From Chryseobacterium arachidis (GTDB taxonomy: Bacteria; Bacteroidota; Bacteroidia; Flavobacteriales; Weeksellaceae): a stretch of 64,000 nt of DNA. Made by a program: the position numbers and the translations under genes. Below the pieces are notes generated by a model, which was not told where the DNA came from, made no database searches, and saw only the letters and a list, made by a program, of their open reading frames with translations. Every line of letters starts with the position of its first letter. The first letter of the stretch is position 1. Positions 35,504 through 44,385 of the stretch are shown here, piece by piece. Location of the stretch: positions 1 to 64,000 of the forward strand of contig NZ_FQUT01000013.1 in the NCBI RefSeq assembly GCF_900129245.1. The letters run 5' to 3'.

Positions 35504-36031
35504 CTAAAGCTTTTCCAGCTTTTTTTCGGCAATTGGAACCCAGTTTTCATCATGACGAAGGAGTAATATTTTGTCAACTATAAATTTAGTTTTGTAATTT
35601 TTATGCTGATAGGCTTCCCATGCTTTTAAGAAATTTTCGTGGGTAAGATTTCTATACCCGACAGTAATATGCGGATGAAACGAATATTTTATAAAATTAA
35701 ATTTCTCCGTAACCTTTGAATAAAGTTCTTGTAAATTCTCATTATTTTCAGGCCGAACAAAAAGGACAGGATTTTTAGGATTGACAAAACTTCCGAAGCC
35801 ATTCAGTACAACTTCAAAAGGTGAGATATTGGTGTTAATTTTTTGAAAAGCTTCATGAATATCCTCTTCCAGTTCCAACTCTCTCGAAAATGGTGGAAAT
35901 AAAGTAATGTGCGCATCGTTTTTCAGCGCTTTCGAATTGTCATAGTTTTCTGCAAGATCTTTCTTGAATATTTTTATTTCGTCAATAACTTCCTGTGGCG
36001 GATAAACAGCAATGAAATACATTTTTTTCAT
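35504..36031 (-). CDS. 2'-5' RNA ligase/phosphodiesterase-like (2H) protein
   Basis: The 175-residue product has the two HxT motifs of 2H phosphoesterases: HITLFPPF near residue 42 and HPHITVGY near 118. Members act on 2'-5' or cyclic phosphodiester bonds in RNA or nucleotides. Length is usual for the family. No clear operon partner; the PadR gene starts divergently 80 bp away. Confidence 0.9.
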   Translation of the reverse strand: MKKMYFIAVYPPQEVIDEIKIFKKDLAENYDNSKALKNDAHITLFPPFSRELELEEDIHEAFQKINTNISPFEVVLNGFGSFVNPKNPVLFVRPENNENLQELYSKVTEKFNFIKYSFHPHITVGYRNLTHENFLKAWEAYQHKNYKTKFIVDKILLLRHDENWVPIAEKKLEKL

Positions 36032-36084
36032 AGAATAAAGGTAGAAATTTTAAAAATAAACGTAATACATAAGAAAATTATGCA

Positions 36085-36092
36085 TAGATTTG
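36085..36092 (+). promoter_or_regulatory. -7 promoter box TAGATTTG of PadR operon
   Basis: Perfect TAnnTTTG, 20 bp before the PadR start codon. No clear -33 box. An AT-rich stretch containing TAAATCTTTGAG lies between the box and the ATG. Confidence 0.45.
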
Positions 36093-36112
36093 TAAGGTAT
36101 TAAATCTTTGAG

Positions 36113-36436
36113 ATGAAAAAGAACAGCCTTTACAAAGGGACGCTTCAGAATATTATCCTAAAACTGCTTTCAAAAGAAGTAAAGATGTATGGATATCAGA
36201 TCACTCAGCGGGCGAAGGAATTGACGGAAGGCGAGTTGGAAATGACAGAAGGTGCGCTGTACCCGCTATTGCATAAGCTGGAGGCAGACGGAATCATCAC
36301 ATCAGAAGTTCAGGAAATTAACGGTAGAAACCGAAAATATTATCTGCTGACCGATAAAGGGAAAAAGCAGCAGGCAGAGCAGGAGCTTGAAATGAAGAAT
36401 TATTTATTTAACCTCAATACGATTTTTAATATATGA
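36113..36436 (+). CDS. PadR family transcriptional regulator
   Basis: The 107-residue product is a short PadR winged-helix protein: LQNIILKLLSKEVKMYGYQI, then EGALYPLLHKLEADGIITSE and GRNRKYYLLTDKGKKQ. PadR proteins repress their own operons, often with adjacent membrane proteins. Its stop overlaps the next start (ATGA), so it is coupled with the two following genes. Binding ligand unknown. Confidence 0.93.
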   Translation: MKKNSLYKGTLQNIILKLLSKEVKMYGYQITQRAKELTEGELEMTEGALYPLLHKLEADGIITSEVQEINGRNRKYYLLTDKGKKQQAEQELEMKNYLFNLNTIFNI

Positions 36437-37050
36437 TGACTCCGTTAGAAGAAAAAGAAATTATATCTTATCTGATCTCAAAACAGTTGAGTCCTGCTTT
36501 ACTTTCTGAGATTAAAGACCATTTTATTTCACAAATTTCTGAAAAAATGAAAAATAATATTGGTTTTCAGGAAGCTTTTTTGGAAGCCAAATTAAGCTGG
36601 GCAAAAGAACTTGAAATGGTAAAAGCGGATCTGTTTTCCTTTAAAAGAATTACAAGAATCGAGAAAGAAATTATACAGAGAAGGTTCCGGAAAATGATGA
36701 TGGTTGCGCTTGCATGTTCTTTGGTGATGATCTGTGTTTTTTATTTCAATGAAAATATATATCTGTGCTTACAGGGAGGTTTGCTTATCTTACATTTCGG
36801 GTTTGCTTTTTACAATTTCATCATCAAAAAAATGAAATTTTCAGAATATCAAAGGATGTCTTTTCACCCATTATTATTGAAAAATATAGTATTGATGTTA
36901 CTTATTATTCCGTTAACTAATCTGATATCCGGTTCTGAAGATATTCTCTGGAAATCTCCATTGAACCACATGGCTCTTACATATGCTTTCATAATCCAGA
37001 TTCAGCTATTGTATTTCAGAATCAAAAAAATAAATGTTTTATTCGTATGA
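36433..37050 (+). CDS. PadR-linked membrane protein with N-terminal HAAS-like domain
   Basis: The 205-residue product has an N-terminal helical domain (1-70: EIISYLISKQLSPALLSEIKDHFISQISEKM, FQEAFLEAKLSWAKELEM) resembling the HAAS domain often linked to PadR regulators, then about four membrane helices (from MMVALACSLVMICVFYF on). It is paralogous in its N-terminus to the next gene. Start overlaps PadR by 4 bp (ATGATGA). Function unknown. Confidence 0.8.
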   Translation: MMTPLEEKEIISYLISKQLSPALLSEIKDHFISQISEKMKNNIGFQEAFLEAKLSWAKELEMVKADLFSFKRITRIEKEIIQRRFRKMMMVALACSLVMICVFYFNENIYLCLQGGLLILHFGFAFYNFIIKKMKFSEYQRMSFHPLLLKNIVLMLLIIPLTNLISGSEDILWKSPLNHMALTYAFIIQIQLLYFRIKKINVLFV

Positions 37051-37772
37051 TCAACAAGGAACAGGATCAGCAGGTAACCGATTATCTTATGCTTCATAAG
37101 CTTCCACTGGATATTTTACTGGAAGTGAAAGATCACATGGTTTCTCAGATTTTAGACATTCAGATAAATGAAAACCTGGATTTTGAGGAAGCTTTTCACA
37201 AAACTCAGAAATTGTGGGCAGATGAATTCAAAATGACCAAATACACGGCATTTTTTAAAGAAGAAATTCCGGTGATCGTCAAGAAAATCGTGAAAGCAAA
37301 ATACAATGGCCTTCTTAAGAAATCATTATTATTGGGGTTGGTTTCTTTTGCCGTTAATATTATTTTTATCTTTTTAGCAGATAATCAGGAGGTTTATAGT
37401 GCACTTTTCAGAGTACAGAATGCTTCATTTGTTCTTTTTACGGTGGGAGTATGGGCTTTTAACTATAAAATCTGGAAGTACATAAAGCAGGATTTTAAAT
37501 ACAGAGGCAGGCTGTTTTATTCCATGTATCAGCAGAATGTGGGTTTGCTGATTGTTGGCATGAGTTCCATGGGACAGGTTACTGCAAAGGAAGGAATTTA
37601 TCCGTATCTGTTTTTCAGAATGCATGACGATCGTGAGATGCTGTATGTTCTGGCTACTTTAATTATTCCTTTTATCATCCAGGTAATGGTTATTTTCGGG
37701 CTGCTTAATTTTTTCGAACATAAAAAAACATTAGCCAGAATGAAAAATTTTATCGGCGTTTCTTCCAAATAA
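37047..37772 (+). CDS. PadR-linked membrane protein with N-terminal HAAS-like domain, paralogue
   Basis: The 241-residue product starts with the same helical domain as its neighbour (QVTDYLMLHKLPLDILLEVKDHMVSQI, DFEEAFHKTQKLWADEFKM), then about four membrane helices. Overlap with the upstream gene is 4 bp (ATGA). A PadR regulator plus two HAAS-like membrane proteins in one tight operon suggests a membrane-stress or signal-sensing module; that is inference. Confidence 0.8.
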   Translation: MINKEQDQQVTDYLMLHKLPLDILLEVKDHMVSQILDIQINENLDFEEAFHKTQKLWADEFKMTKYTAFFKEEIPVIVKKIVKAKYNGLLKKSLLLGLVSFAVNIIFIFLADNQEVYSALFRVQNASFVLFTVGVWAFNYKIWKYIKQDFKYRGRLFYSMYQQNVGLLIVGMSSMGQVTAKEGIYPYLFFRMHDDREMLYVLATLIIPFIIQVMVIFGLLNFFEHKKTLARMKNFIGVSSK

Positions 37773-37775
37773 AAA

Positions 37776-38912
37776 TTATTTTTTAGCCAAAGTTTTTAGA
37801 GTGTCATTTTTCATATTTTCTATTGTGCTTTCAATTATGTCAGTGATTGTTTTGATGTCTTTATGAGGTTTAAAAATAAAGGCTTTTCCATTCTGTTCGT
37901 CGGCAATATTAGAGAGAATAAGCACTGAGGTTTTTGTTTTGGGATAATAGATATTAAGAGAAGGAGAGCCTTTGATATATCCGCTGTGGAAGTAAGCTTC
38001 CGGGTTTCCGGTATTCATCATAATTCCGTAGCCATAACCCATTTTTCCAAAAACAGGATGGTTTCTTTCTGCGCTTTTGGCTCCGAATTGCTGTAAGGTT
38101 TCCGGCTTGATAATTTTTCCGCTGTATAATCTGTTATTCCAAATGTGAAGATCATCAATGGTTGAGAGAATTCCGCCTGCAGGAATTCCGATTTCTTTGT
38201 TGCCTAATCTTTTCGGCATATTCTGAATTTTCTCAAAATTTTTTGCGTTTCCAAGATAAGCTCCTGCGAAATCATTTCCTTCAAAAACATTTCCTGTGGA
38301 AGAGTGCTTCATTCCTGCTTTTTTGAAGAGCTCCAGAACATTTTCATCATAGGATTTTCCTGATACTTTTTCTATGATTTTTCCTAAAGCGTTAAAACCG
38401 TCATTGGAGTAAAAAAATCCGGAACCACTTTTGAACTCAAGTTTTCCGCCTAAAGTATTAAGCCCTGAACTGTGATTCAGCAGTTGATGGACGGTAATAT
38501 TTTCGTATTCTTTATTCTGAAATTCTTTTAAATATTTTGATGCTTTATCCTGAATATTCAGTTTTCCCTGCTCCATCTGGAGTAAAATCAAAACTGCCGT
38601 AAACTGTTTGCTTACCGAACCAATAGCGAAAAGGGTATTGTTGTCAATCGGAATTTTATGCTTAAAGTCAGCCAATCCCTGATTATTTCTATAAAGTTCT
38701 GTTGAATCTTTAAAAACTGCGATGCTTCCGTTGAACTGATATTTTTTAAAAACAGAATCAATTTCATTTTTCAGAAGTTTTTTTTGGAATGCTGTGATGG
38801 TACTGTCGACGACTGCACTTCTATCAATGGTTTTTACCGGAATTTCTTTTTGGCATGAAATCAGGTTAATTAACAAAATTAATAGGAAAGGGAAAAGTAA
38901 TTTTCTGGTCAT
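37776..38912 (-). CDS. Serine hydrolase of the class C beta-lactamase/penicillin-binding family, lipoprotein
   Basis: The 378-residue product has a lipobox (LISC|QKEIP) and the active-site motifs FAIGSVSKQFTA (Ser-x-x-Lys), YSNDGFN (Tyr-x-Asn) and YFHSGYIKGS (His-x-Gly). These are beta-lactamase-related esterases or DD-peptidases on the outer side of the inner or in the outer membrane. Whether it hydrolyses beta-lactams cannot be told. It converges on the PadR operon with 3 bp between stops. Confidence 0.92.
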   Translation of the reverse strand: MTRKLLFPFLLILLINLISCQKEIPVKTIDRSAVVDSTITAFQKKLLKNEIDSVFKKYQFNGSIAVFKDSTELYRNNQGLADFKHKIPIDNNTLFAIGSVSKQFTAVLILLQMEQGKLNIQDKASKYLKEFQNKEYENITVHQLLNHSSGLNTLGGKLEFKSGSGFFYSNDGFNALGKIIEKVSGKSYDENVLELFKKAGMKHSSTGNVFEGNDFAGAYLGNAKNFEKIQNMPKRLGNKEIGIPAGGILSTIDDLHIWNNRLYSGKIIKPETLQQFGAKSAERNHPVFGKMGYGYGIMMNTGNPEAYFHSGYIKGSPSLNIYYPKTKTSVLILSNIADEQNGKAFIFKPHKDIKTITDIIESTIENMKNDTLKTLAKK

Positions 38913-39019
38913 TATTTGTTTTTCATTTTCTGAGCAATATGTATGCCTACGATGAAGATGGTGAATGAATTTATATCAAAAAATACTTACGCCGGTGGAA
39001 ATTCTTTTAAGAAGAATAG

Positions 39020-39910
39020 CTATTTTGGTTTTACAAAAACAATGAAGAGGTCTTGAATGGTATCATTAGTAGTGAAAAATTTAACAAATTCCTTCGGGAT
39101 GTAGTAAATCTGGTATTTATTATAATACAGCCAGCGGCTTTTGTTGAACAATTTATAGTCTAATTTTTTTCCATCTACAATAACAAGTGACTTTTCTCCG
39201 GCTCCCGGCGGACCGACAGAAACTTCACCCATCAAAGTGTCAAGACTATTGTAATTTAATTTTATCAGTTGTTTTTTTTCAAGATCTTTGATCGTATAAA
39301 TCACTAATTTTTTATCATACATGTATTGACCAGGACTAAATTCCAGCAAATTTTCCTGCTTTACTATTTCTTTGGGAACTTCCAAAGAGTAATAGCCGTC
39401 TTTATCCGATATTGTACTGTAAGCCTTTAAAGCTGTTACTAAACTTACGCTTGCCACAAGAGGTTGTTGTTTGTCTCCCGAAATAATTCTTCCTGAAATC
39501 ATAAATTTTCCTTCATCTACTTTATCCTGTTTTTTGTCTGCCTGCCTTTTTGAAATGGGAGAATTTACCAATTCTTTTGTAACGGAATTGTTAGTTTGGG
39601 CAGGGTAAGAGTTAATGATGCTTGCTGTTAAAGCCAATCCCGCCGCAACTTTTGAAAATGTTATTTTTCTTGGTGGATAAGATAATGTTTTTTCCTTATG
39701 TAAAGGACGATTCAGTTGGTTTTTATGGAAAATTCCACAAATTTTTTTACTCGTGTTTTCCTCTAAAATTTTTGAAATTTCAACATCATTTAGTTTCGAA
39801 AAATCAATCACTTTTTTTGAGCACAAGTCACAGAATTTTCCTCCCGGAACATCATGCATATTTTCTAATGATTCTTCGCAGGGTTTTTCAATTCTCAGAT
39901 AGTTTTTCAT
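39020..39910 (-). CDS. Carboxypeptidase-regulatory-like membrane protein with N-terminal Cys motif
   Basis: The 296-residue product begins with a cysteine-rich cytosolic part (KPCEESLENM.. GKFCDLCSKKVIDFS, C11, C28 and C31), a membrane segment near 90 (FSKVAAGLALTASIINSYPA), then an exported carboxypeptidase-regulatory-like domain (FMISGRIISGDKQQPLVASVSL, KDGYYSLEVP, about 130-190). The N-terminal Cys pattern is common in Chryseobacterium proteins of unknown role. It lies 37 bp downstream of the Dph6-like gene on the same strand. Function unknown. Confidence 0.78.
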   Translation of the reverse strand: MKNYLRIEKPCEESLENMHDVPGGKFCDLCSKKVIDFSKLNDVEISKILEENTSKKICGIFHKNQLNRPLHKEKTLSYPPRKITFSKVAAGLALTASIINSYPAQTNNSVTKELVNSPISKRQADKKQDKVDEGKFMISGRIISGDKQQPLVASVSLVTALKAYSTISDKDGYYSLEVPKEIVKQENLLEFSPGQYMYDKKLVIYTIKDLEKKQLIKLNYNSLDTLMGEVSVGPPGAGEKSLVIVDGKKLDYKLFNKSRWLYYNKYQIYYIPKEFVKFFTTNDTIQDLFIVFVKPK

Positions 39911-39947
39911 AATTTTAGTTTACAGCCAAAACGAAAAATTCTGATTA

Positions 39948-40658
39948 TTATTTTGAAATCAGATCACAAAACCAAAAGACATATTCTTCTTCTCCCTGAT
40001 TGTCGTCGGATTTGGGTTTAGGATACGTCTTTTTAACAATTTCGCCAATTTCAAAATCAATCGGGCTTTTAAAAATAGGTCCATCAAAAGTAAAGGTGTG
40101 GAATTCTCCGTTTTCTCCACAAGGATCAACATTCTCGGGTAAATCTCTAATGAGATCTTGATCAATAATTCTTCCTGCAAAACTTTTATCCAGATAAGTT
40201 TCATTAACACAGGTTATAATTGTCTTAAAGCCTAAATCTAAAAACTCGCAGATGAGATCTGTTGTATTGATTTTCCATAACGGAAAAACGGCTTCCATTC
40301 CAATGGATTGTAATTGATCTTCACGGTATTTTCTTAAATCTCCCAAAAAAATATCCCCAAAAATGGAGTAAGTAACGCCTTGAGATTTTATTTCACTCAT
40401 GGTTTTGCTCATAATCTCACGATATTCTTCCATGGATGGCTCTTTCGGAAGCTCCATTTTAATTAAAGGAAAGCCCAGACTTCCAGCCTGTTTTTCCAGT
40501 AATGAAACATGAACGCCGTGCATAGAAATTCTTTGAAATTCTTTATTGATACTTGTCAGCAAAGAGGTAATTTCAAATTGGTCTCCCTGTAAAGTTTTGT
40601 ATAAGGCAAGCGCAGAATCTTTTCCGCTGCTCCAGTTGAAGATGGCTTTTGGTCTCAT
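39948..40658 (-). CDS. Dph6-related ATP pyrophosphatase (diphthine-ammonia ligase-like)
   Basis: The ATG at 40658 (MRPKAIFNWSSGKDSALAL) is chosen because the nucleotide-binding loop SSGKDS then falls at the family's usual N-terminal position; an upstream ATG at 40790 would add 44 residues unlike the family. About 236 residues follow, with GDIFLGDLRKYREDQL, VDPCGENGEFHTF, and an ending EEEYVFWFCDLISK. The fold is the N-type ATP pyrophosphatase (adenine nucleotide alpha-hydrolase). In archaea and eukaryotes it makes diphthamide; in bacteria, which lack diphthamide, the substrate is unknown. Confidence 0.87.
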   Translation of the reverse strand: MRPKAIFNWSSGKDSALALYKTLQGDQFEITSLLTSINKEFQRISMHGVHVSLLEKQAGSLGFPLIKMELPKEPSMEEYREIMSKTMSEIKSQGVTYSIFGDIFLGDLRKYREDQLQSIGMEAVFPLWKINTTDLICEFLDLGFKTIITCVNETYLDKSFAGRIIDQDLIRDLPENVDPCGENGEFHTFTFDGPIFKSPIDFEIGEIVKKTYPKPKSDDNQGEEEYVFWFCDLISK

Positions 40659-40854
40659 GAATAAATAAAATCTTTCAAAAATAGTAATTCTCATTTTTAG
40701 TGAGCCCAATTTAAAAAAGTAATAGAATGGAGATGCCAAGTTTTTTAATATTGAGAATTTAAAATTCAATATCAATTCTTGTAGCTTCATGTATATTGAT
40801 GTTTAACATAATATATTAAATCACACATTATTAGAGTAATTTGAAGTTTACCTC

Positions 40855-40862
40855 TATATTTG
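40855..40862 (+). promoter_or_regulatory. -7 promoter box TATATTTG before the small-ORF/GLPGLI operon
   Basis: Perfect TAnnTTTG, 25 bp before the GTG of the small ORF. A TTTG lies only 11 bp upstream of it, too near for the usual -33. Confidence 0.5.
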
Positions 40863-40887
40863 TCGAATAATTAAAAATAAATAAACC

Positions 40888-41028
40888 GTGAAAAAAAATC
40901 TTTTTGCAACGGAATTACTTGCAGGGATCACTTTGAGACTTTCTAAGAATGACGTTCAAAAAATAGTATTAAATACACTCATAAATACTGAATATAAACG
41001 ACTTATAGAAGTTTCTCTAAATGCATAA
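40888..41028 (+). CDS. Small ORF (46 codons) coupled to GLPGLI gene
   Basis: A GTG-started frame of 46 codons (MKKNLFATELLAGITLRL, then SKNDVQKIVLNTLIN, ending IEVSLNA) ends in TAA at 41026, overlapping the next gene start in ATGCATAA. A perfect -7 box lies 25 bp upstream. The peptide is short, basic and has no cysteine, GG cleavage site or signal peptide. It could be a coupled leader or a small peptide. Coding is likely but not proven; no family recognised. Confidence 0.5.
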   Translation: MKKNLFATELLAGITLRLSKNDVQKIVLNTLINTEYKRLIEVSLNA

Positions 41029-41752
41029 ATATATTATATTATTCTTTTTTTGCTATTCTTTTTTAGCATATTCCCAAGAAAAATTAAAGGTTAATTATGA
41101 AGCGGTATTTCATATGAAAACTTCGTTTGGAGGAGAGGCTAGTTTAGCGGAAAGTGTAAAAAAAGAGATACTTGAAAAAATTGAAAATCAGAATAAACAG
41201 GCAAAAAAATATGTACTATATTATTCTGACGGTAATTCTTATTTTACTAAAGATAATTTTAATGATAAATCTTTCAATGATAAGCAGGCAGACGAATATT
41301 TCAAAGTAAAAGATAAAAACGGTTTTTTTCGTTTAAATGATTTTAAAGTAGAAGAGTTTTACGGATATTATCCGGACAACAATTTTGAAATTGAATATAA
41401 AGATGAAACTCTGAAAATTGAGAATTATACCTGTAAATTAGCAATACTAAAAAACGGTAAATCAGTGAGTAGAGTTTGGTATACGGAAGAAATTCCTATT
41501 TCTGTAGGTCCTTTTAATTACAATAATTTACCCGGATTGGTTTTAAAAGTTGAAACTCCTAACTATCTATGTTATGCAACTCATATTTCAAACGATGTTA
41601 AACCTACAGATCTGAAAAAAATGGATCCAAATCTTAAAGTCTATCAAGGAGAAGAGCTAAAATTAAAAAATAAAGAAGGTTTGGAAAAAATGAGAAATCA
41701 CAGTCGTGAAGTATTTGAAATGAATAAAAAAAGAATGGAAAATTCTAAATAA
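41021..41752 (+). CDS. GLPGLI family exported protein
   Basis: The 243-residue product has a signal peptide (IILFFFCYSFLAYSQEK) and the family hallmark VGPFNYNNLPGLVLKVE near 165 (NLPGLV in place of GLPGLI), preceded by SRVWYTEEIPI. GLPGLI proteins are exported Bacteroidota proteins of unknown role that often accompany TonB-dependent receptors. This one is followed after 19 bp by an outer-membrane receptor-like gene, as expected. Confidence 0.9.
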   Translation: MHKYIILFFFCYSFLAYSQEKLKVNYEAVFHMKTSFGGEASLAESVKKEILEKIENQNKQAKKYVLYYSDGNSYFTKDNFNDKSFNDKQADEYFKVKDKNGFFRLNDFKVEEFYGYYPDNNFEIEYKDETLKIENYTCKLAILKNGKSVSRVWYTEEIPISVGPFNYNNLPGLVLKVETPNYLCYATHISNDVKPTDLKKMDPNLKVYQGEELKLKNKEGLEKMRNHSREVFEMNKKRMENSK

Positions 41753-41771
41753 TAATGTGTTTTAATCGGGG

Positions 41772-44339
41772 ATGAAAAACATTATATCATTATTACTTTT
41801 TTTTTCATTTGAGATATTTTTTTCACAGAATATTAAAATTAAAGTTGCAGATTCATTTGGAAAGCAGCTTAGCAATGTTAATGTCCAGCTTCAGGAAAAT
41901 GGGAAGACATTACAATTTAAAAAAACTGATCAGAATGGAAGTTGTGATTTTAATATTCCCACAAAAGGAATTTATACATTAAAATTTACCTCAATACTTT
42001 ATAAAGCAAAACTGGTTGAAATCAATACGAATGATAGGTCAGATTTTGAAGTTGTTTTAGAAAATCAAATCACAGAAATAAAAGAAGTTGAAATAAAATC
42101 GCGACCTAAAATTGCAACGGCGAAAGGAGACACCATTTCATATAATATAAAAGCTGTAAAAGACGGAACAGAGAGGACAGTAGAAGATCTGCTTAAAAAA
42201 TTGCCCGGACTTGACATCAATGAAAACGGAAAAGTAACCAATAATGGTAATGTTGTGGGGCAGGTTCTGGTGGAGGGAAACGAGCTGTTTGGGAGAAATC
42301 ATAAAATGGCCACACAAAATATAACGGCCGATATGATTGAAGGTATTGATCTTTGGCAGAACTATACCACCATCAGCGGCAATCAGTCCAGTGCGCTTAA
42401 TCTAAAGCTTAAAGATGAATACAAGGCCAGAATTACAGGGAATGCTGAAGCTAACTATGGAAATAAAGGAAGCTATCTCGGACATGCCAATGTTTTTAAA
42501 TTTGGCAAGGCAGGTAACTTAGCTTTAATTTCGGATGCCAATTCCATTGCTAAAGATCCTATCGGAATTATGGATTTTTATGAAATGAATAAGCAGGAAG
42601 AAATAGATAATACAGATGGTGTTACCAGTGTAGATACTCCGAGTTTTTTAAATAATGACGGAAGAATAAAATCTAAGGACAATTTATTCGGAGCTCTGCA
42701 ATATTCAAAATCGGGAAAAAAACTATCAGTAACTGCTTTTTCAATTTTTGATACCTCGCAATTGGAAAAATTTTCAACAATTAACAGGGTTGCATTTCCC
42801 GGGCAGCCGGCAAACTATAACTTTTTCGAAAGCAAATCTGAAAAAAATAACGGATATTTTGGGACACTTCAGGTTAAAGTAAAAAGAATTTTTACAGACA
42901 ATAGCTTTTTGTATTACAGTTTTGGATACAATCCTTCTGAAGATCATTTTAATCAGGATATTGACAGAAATACATTTATTAAAAACAGTTTTTTTGACAT
43001 TGGAAATAGTGTTAAAAGCTCAAACTTTGGAAATTTTCTTTCATGGAACAAGAATTTCGGGAATTCTAAAATGACGTTTGCTTTTTCACAACAACAAAAT
43101 AATTACCAGTCCAATCTTGATATCAATTCCACAGAAAATCTTTTTCAAAATCCATTCAATAGCTTGGGGCAGATTTTAGATTCGGATTCTAAAAAATATG
43201 CGTTAGATTTTTATTTGAAAAATAAATTCAGTTTCATGACAGTCAATCTGCGCTCCGGGTATTCCAACAAAAATGAGAATGCTTCAATGTCTGAAATTTT
43301 TACCGATGAAGCAGAAAGCAGAATATTAAAAACAAATCATTTTCTCAACGAAATCTTTGCACAGAAATTTGTGGGCGCCTTTGATTTTTCTGGAACATTC
43401 AGCGCTCATTTTCTCAATTTCAATCAGGTTGAAAAAACATACTTTGAGAAAAATTTTAAAATAAAATTCCAACCCAAGGCTAATGTGAAAACTGTTTTCG
43501 CCCTGGAGTATGCTAATAAATACAAATCTCCTGAATTTATACAACTTTTATACAATAGAAACTATAATCGCAATTTGTCTTACATCGCAAACAGTTCCTT
43601 GCTTCCTGAGACTTTGATGAGTACAAATGCTTTCAAGCTTAATTTTATTCGTTTTAATTTAAACAAAGGAAATCATTTTCTTGCCATGCTGGTATATGAA
43701 AAAGCAAACTCTAATTTTTCATCGGATGTAAGTAATTACGGACAGTTTTCAGAAACGTTGAATGTTATCGGAAACTTGGATGACCGATGGTTTCTGATTG
43801 TTTCGGATGACCGGAGAATCGGCGGTTATTTTTCATTGAAATCGAAATTTACAGGTTTGTATACCCGTACCAACAATTTTATTAATCATCAGCATAATCA
43901 GACAGACCTGAAAAATTTTGAAATTGGTCAAAGACTCAGAACAAATTTTAAAGAGAGTTCTGTTCAGTTCGATGTAGGATACACATTTACCAAATCATTC
44001 TTTGAGCAGAGCCTTTTTAATACGTCTTCGAGCCAGCAGAATTTAAAACTATCTGCGGGAATTCGAACGAATATTCAAAAAGAGTGGATAGGCAGTTTTC
44101 TTGGTGAATATCTTATTCAGAAAACACAACAGAATACAATTAAAAACTTTTTATTAGGAGGACAAATTTCCTATAGAAAAGAAAATTCTTTGTTTGAATA
44201 CAACCTAACTATGAATAATGTTTTGAATCTGAATTCATTCCATTATATCAATAGCTCAGTCTCGCTTTTAGGAACTGATGAGGCGTCTGTCACAGCTTTA
44301 CATGGATATATAATGGGAGGTTTAAAATATTATTTTTAA
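41772..44339 (+). CDS. Outer-membrane receptor-like protein with carboxypeptidase-regulatory-like domain
   Basis: The 855-residue product has a signal peptide (ends FFSQN), an N-terminal regulatory-like domain (IKIKVADSFGKQLSNVNVQLQENGKTL to about 100), a plug-like region (VEDLLKKLPGLDINENGKVTNNG, VLVEGNELFGRN) and a beta-barrel to the end (GLKYYF). This is the usual partner of GLPGLI proteins. It lacks a clear TonB box, so active transport is uncertain. It may be a surface receptor. Confidence 0.85.
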   Translation: MKNIISLLLFFSFEIFFSQNIKIKVADSFGKQLSNVNVQLQENGKTLQFKKTDQNGSCDFNIPTKGIYTLKFTSILYKAKLVEINTNDRSDFEVVLENQITEIKEVEIKSRPKIATAKGDTISYNIKAVKDGTERTVEDLLKKLPGLDINENGKVTNNGNVVGQVLVEGNELFGRNHKMATQNITADMIEGIDLWQNYTTISGNQSSALNLKLKDEYKARITGNAEANYGNKGSYLGHANVFKFGKAGNLALISDANSIAKDPIGIMDFYEMNKQEEIDNTDGVTSVDTPSFLNNDGRIKSKDNLFGALQYSKSGKKLSVTAFSIFDTSQLEKFSTINRVAFPGQPANYNFFESKSEKNNGYFGTLQVKVKRIFTDNSFLYYSFGYNPSEDHFNQDIDRNTFIKNSFFDIGNSVKSSNFGNFLSWNKNFGNSKMTFAFSQQQNNYQSNLDINSTENLFQNPFNSLGQILDSDSKKYALDFYLKNKFSFMTVNLRSGYSNKNENASMSEIFTDEAESRILKTNHFLNEIFAQKFVGAFDFSGTFSAHFLNFNQVEKTYFEKNFKIKFQPKANVKTVFALEYANKYKSPEFIQLLYNRNYNRNLSYIANSSLLPETLMSTNAFKLNFIRFNLNKGNHFLAMLVYEKANSNFSSDVSNYGQFSETLNVIGNLDDRWFLIVSDDRRIGGYFSLKSKFTGLYTRTNNFINHQHNQTDLKNFEIGQRLRTNFKESSVQFDVGYTFTKSFFEQSLFNTSSSQQNLKLSAGIRTNIQKEWIGSFLGEYLIQKTQQNTIKNFLLGGQISYRKENSLFEYNLTMNNVLNLNSFHYINSSVSLLGTDEASVTALHGYIMGGLKYYF

Positions 44340-44385
44340 TTACATAACAGTAGTCAGTGTTTATAACTCTTGAAGCAGTTTTGTG

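Noticed and set aside
39948..40790. 44-residue N-terminal extension of the Dph6-like protein
   Set aside because: The nucleotide-binding loop would be displaced from the N-terminus of the family, and the extension is unlike homologues.
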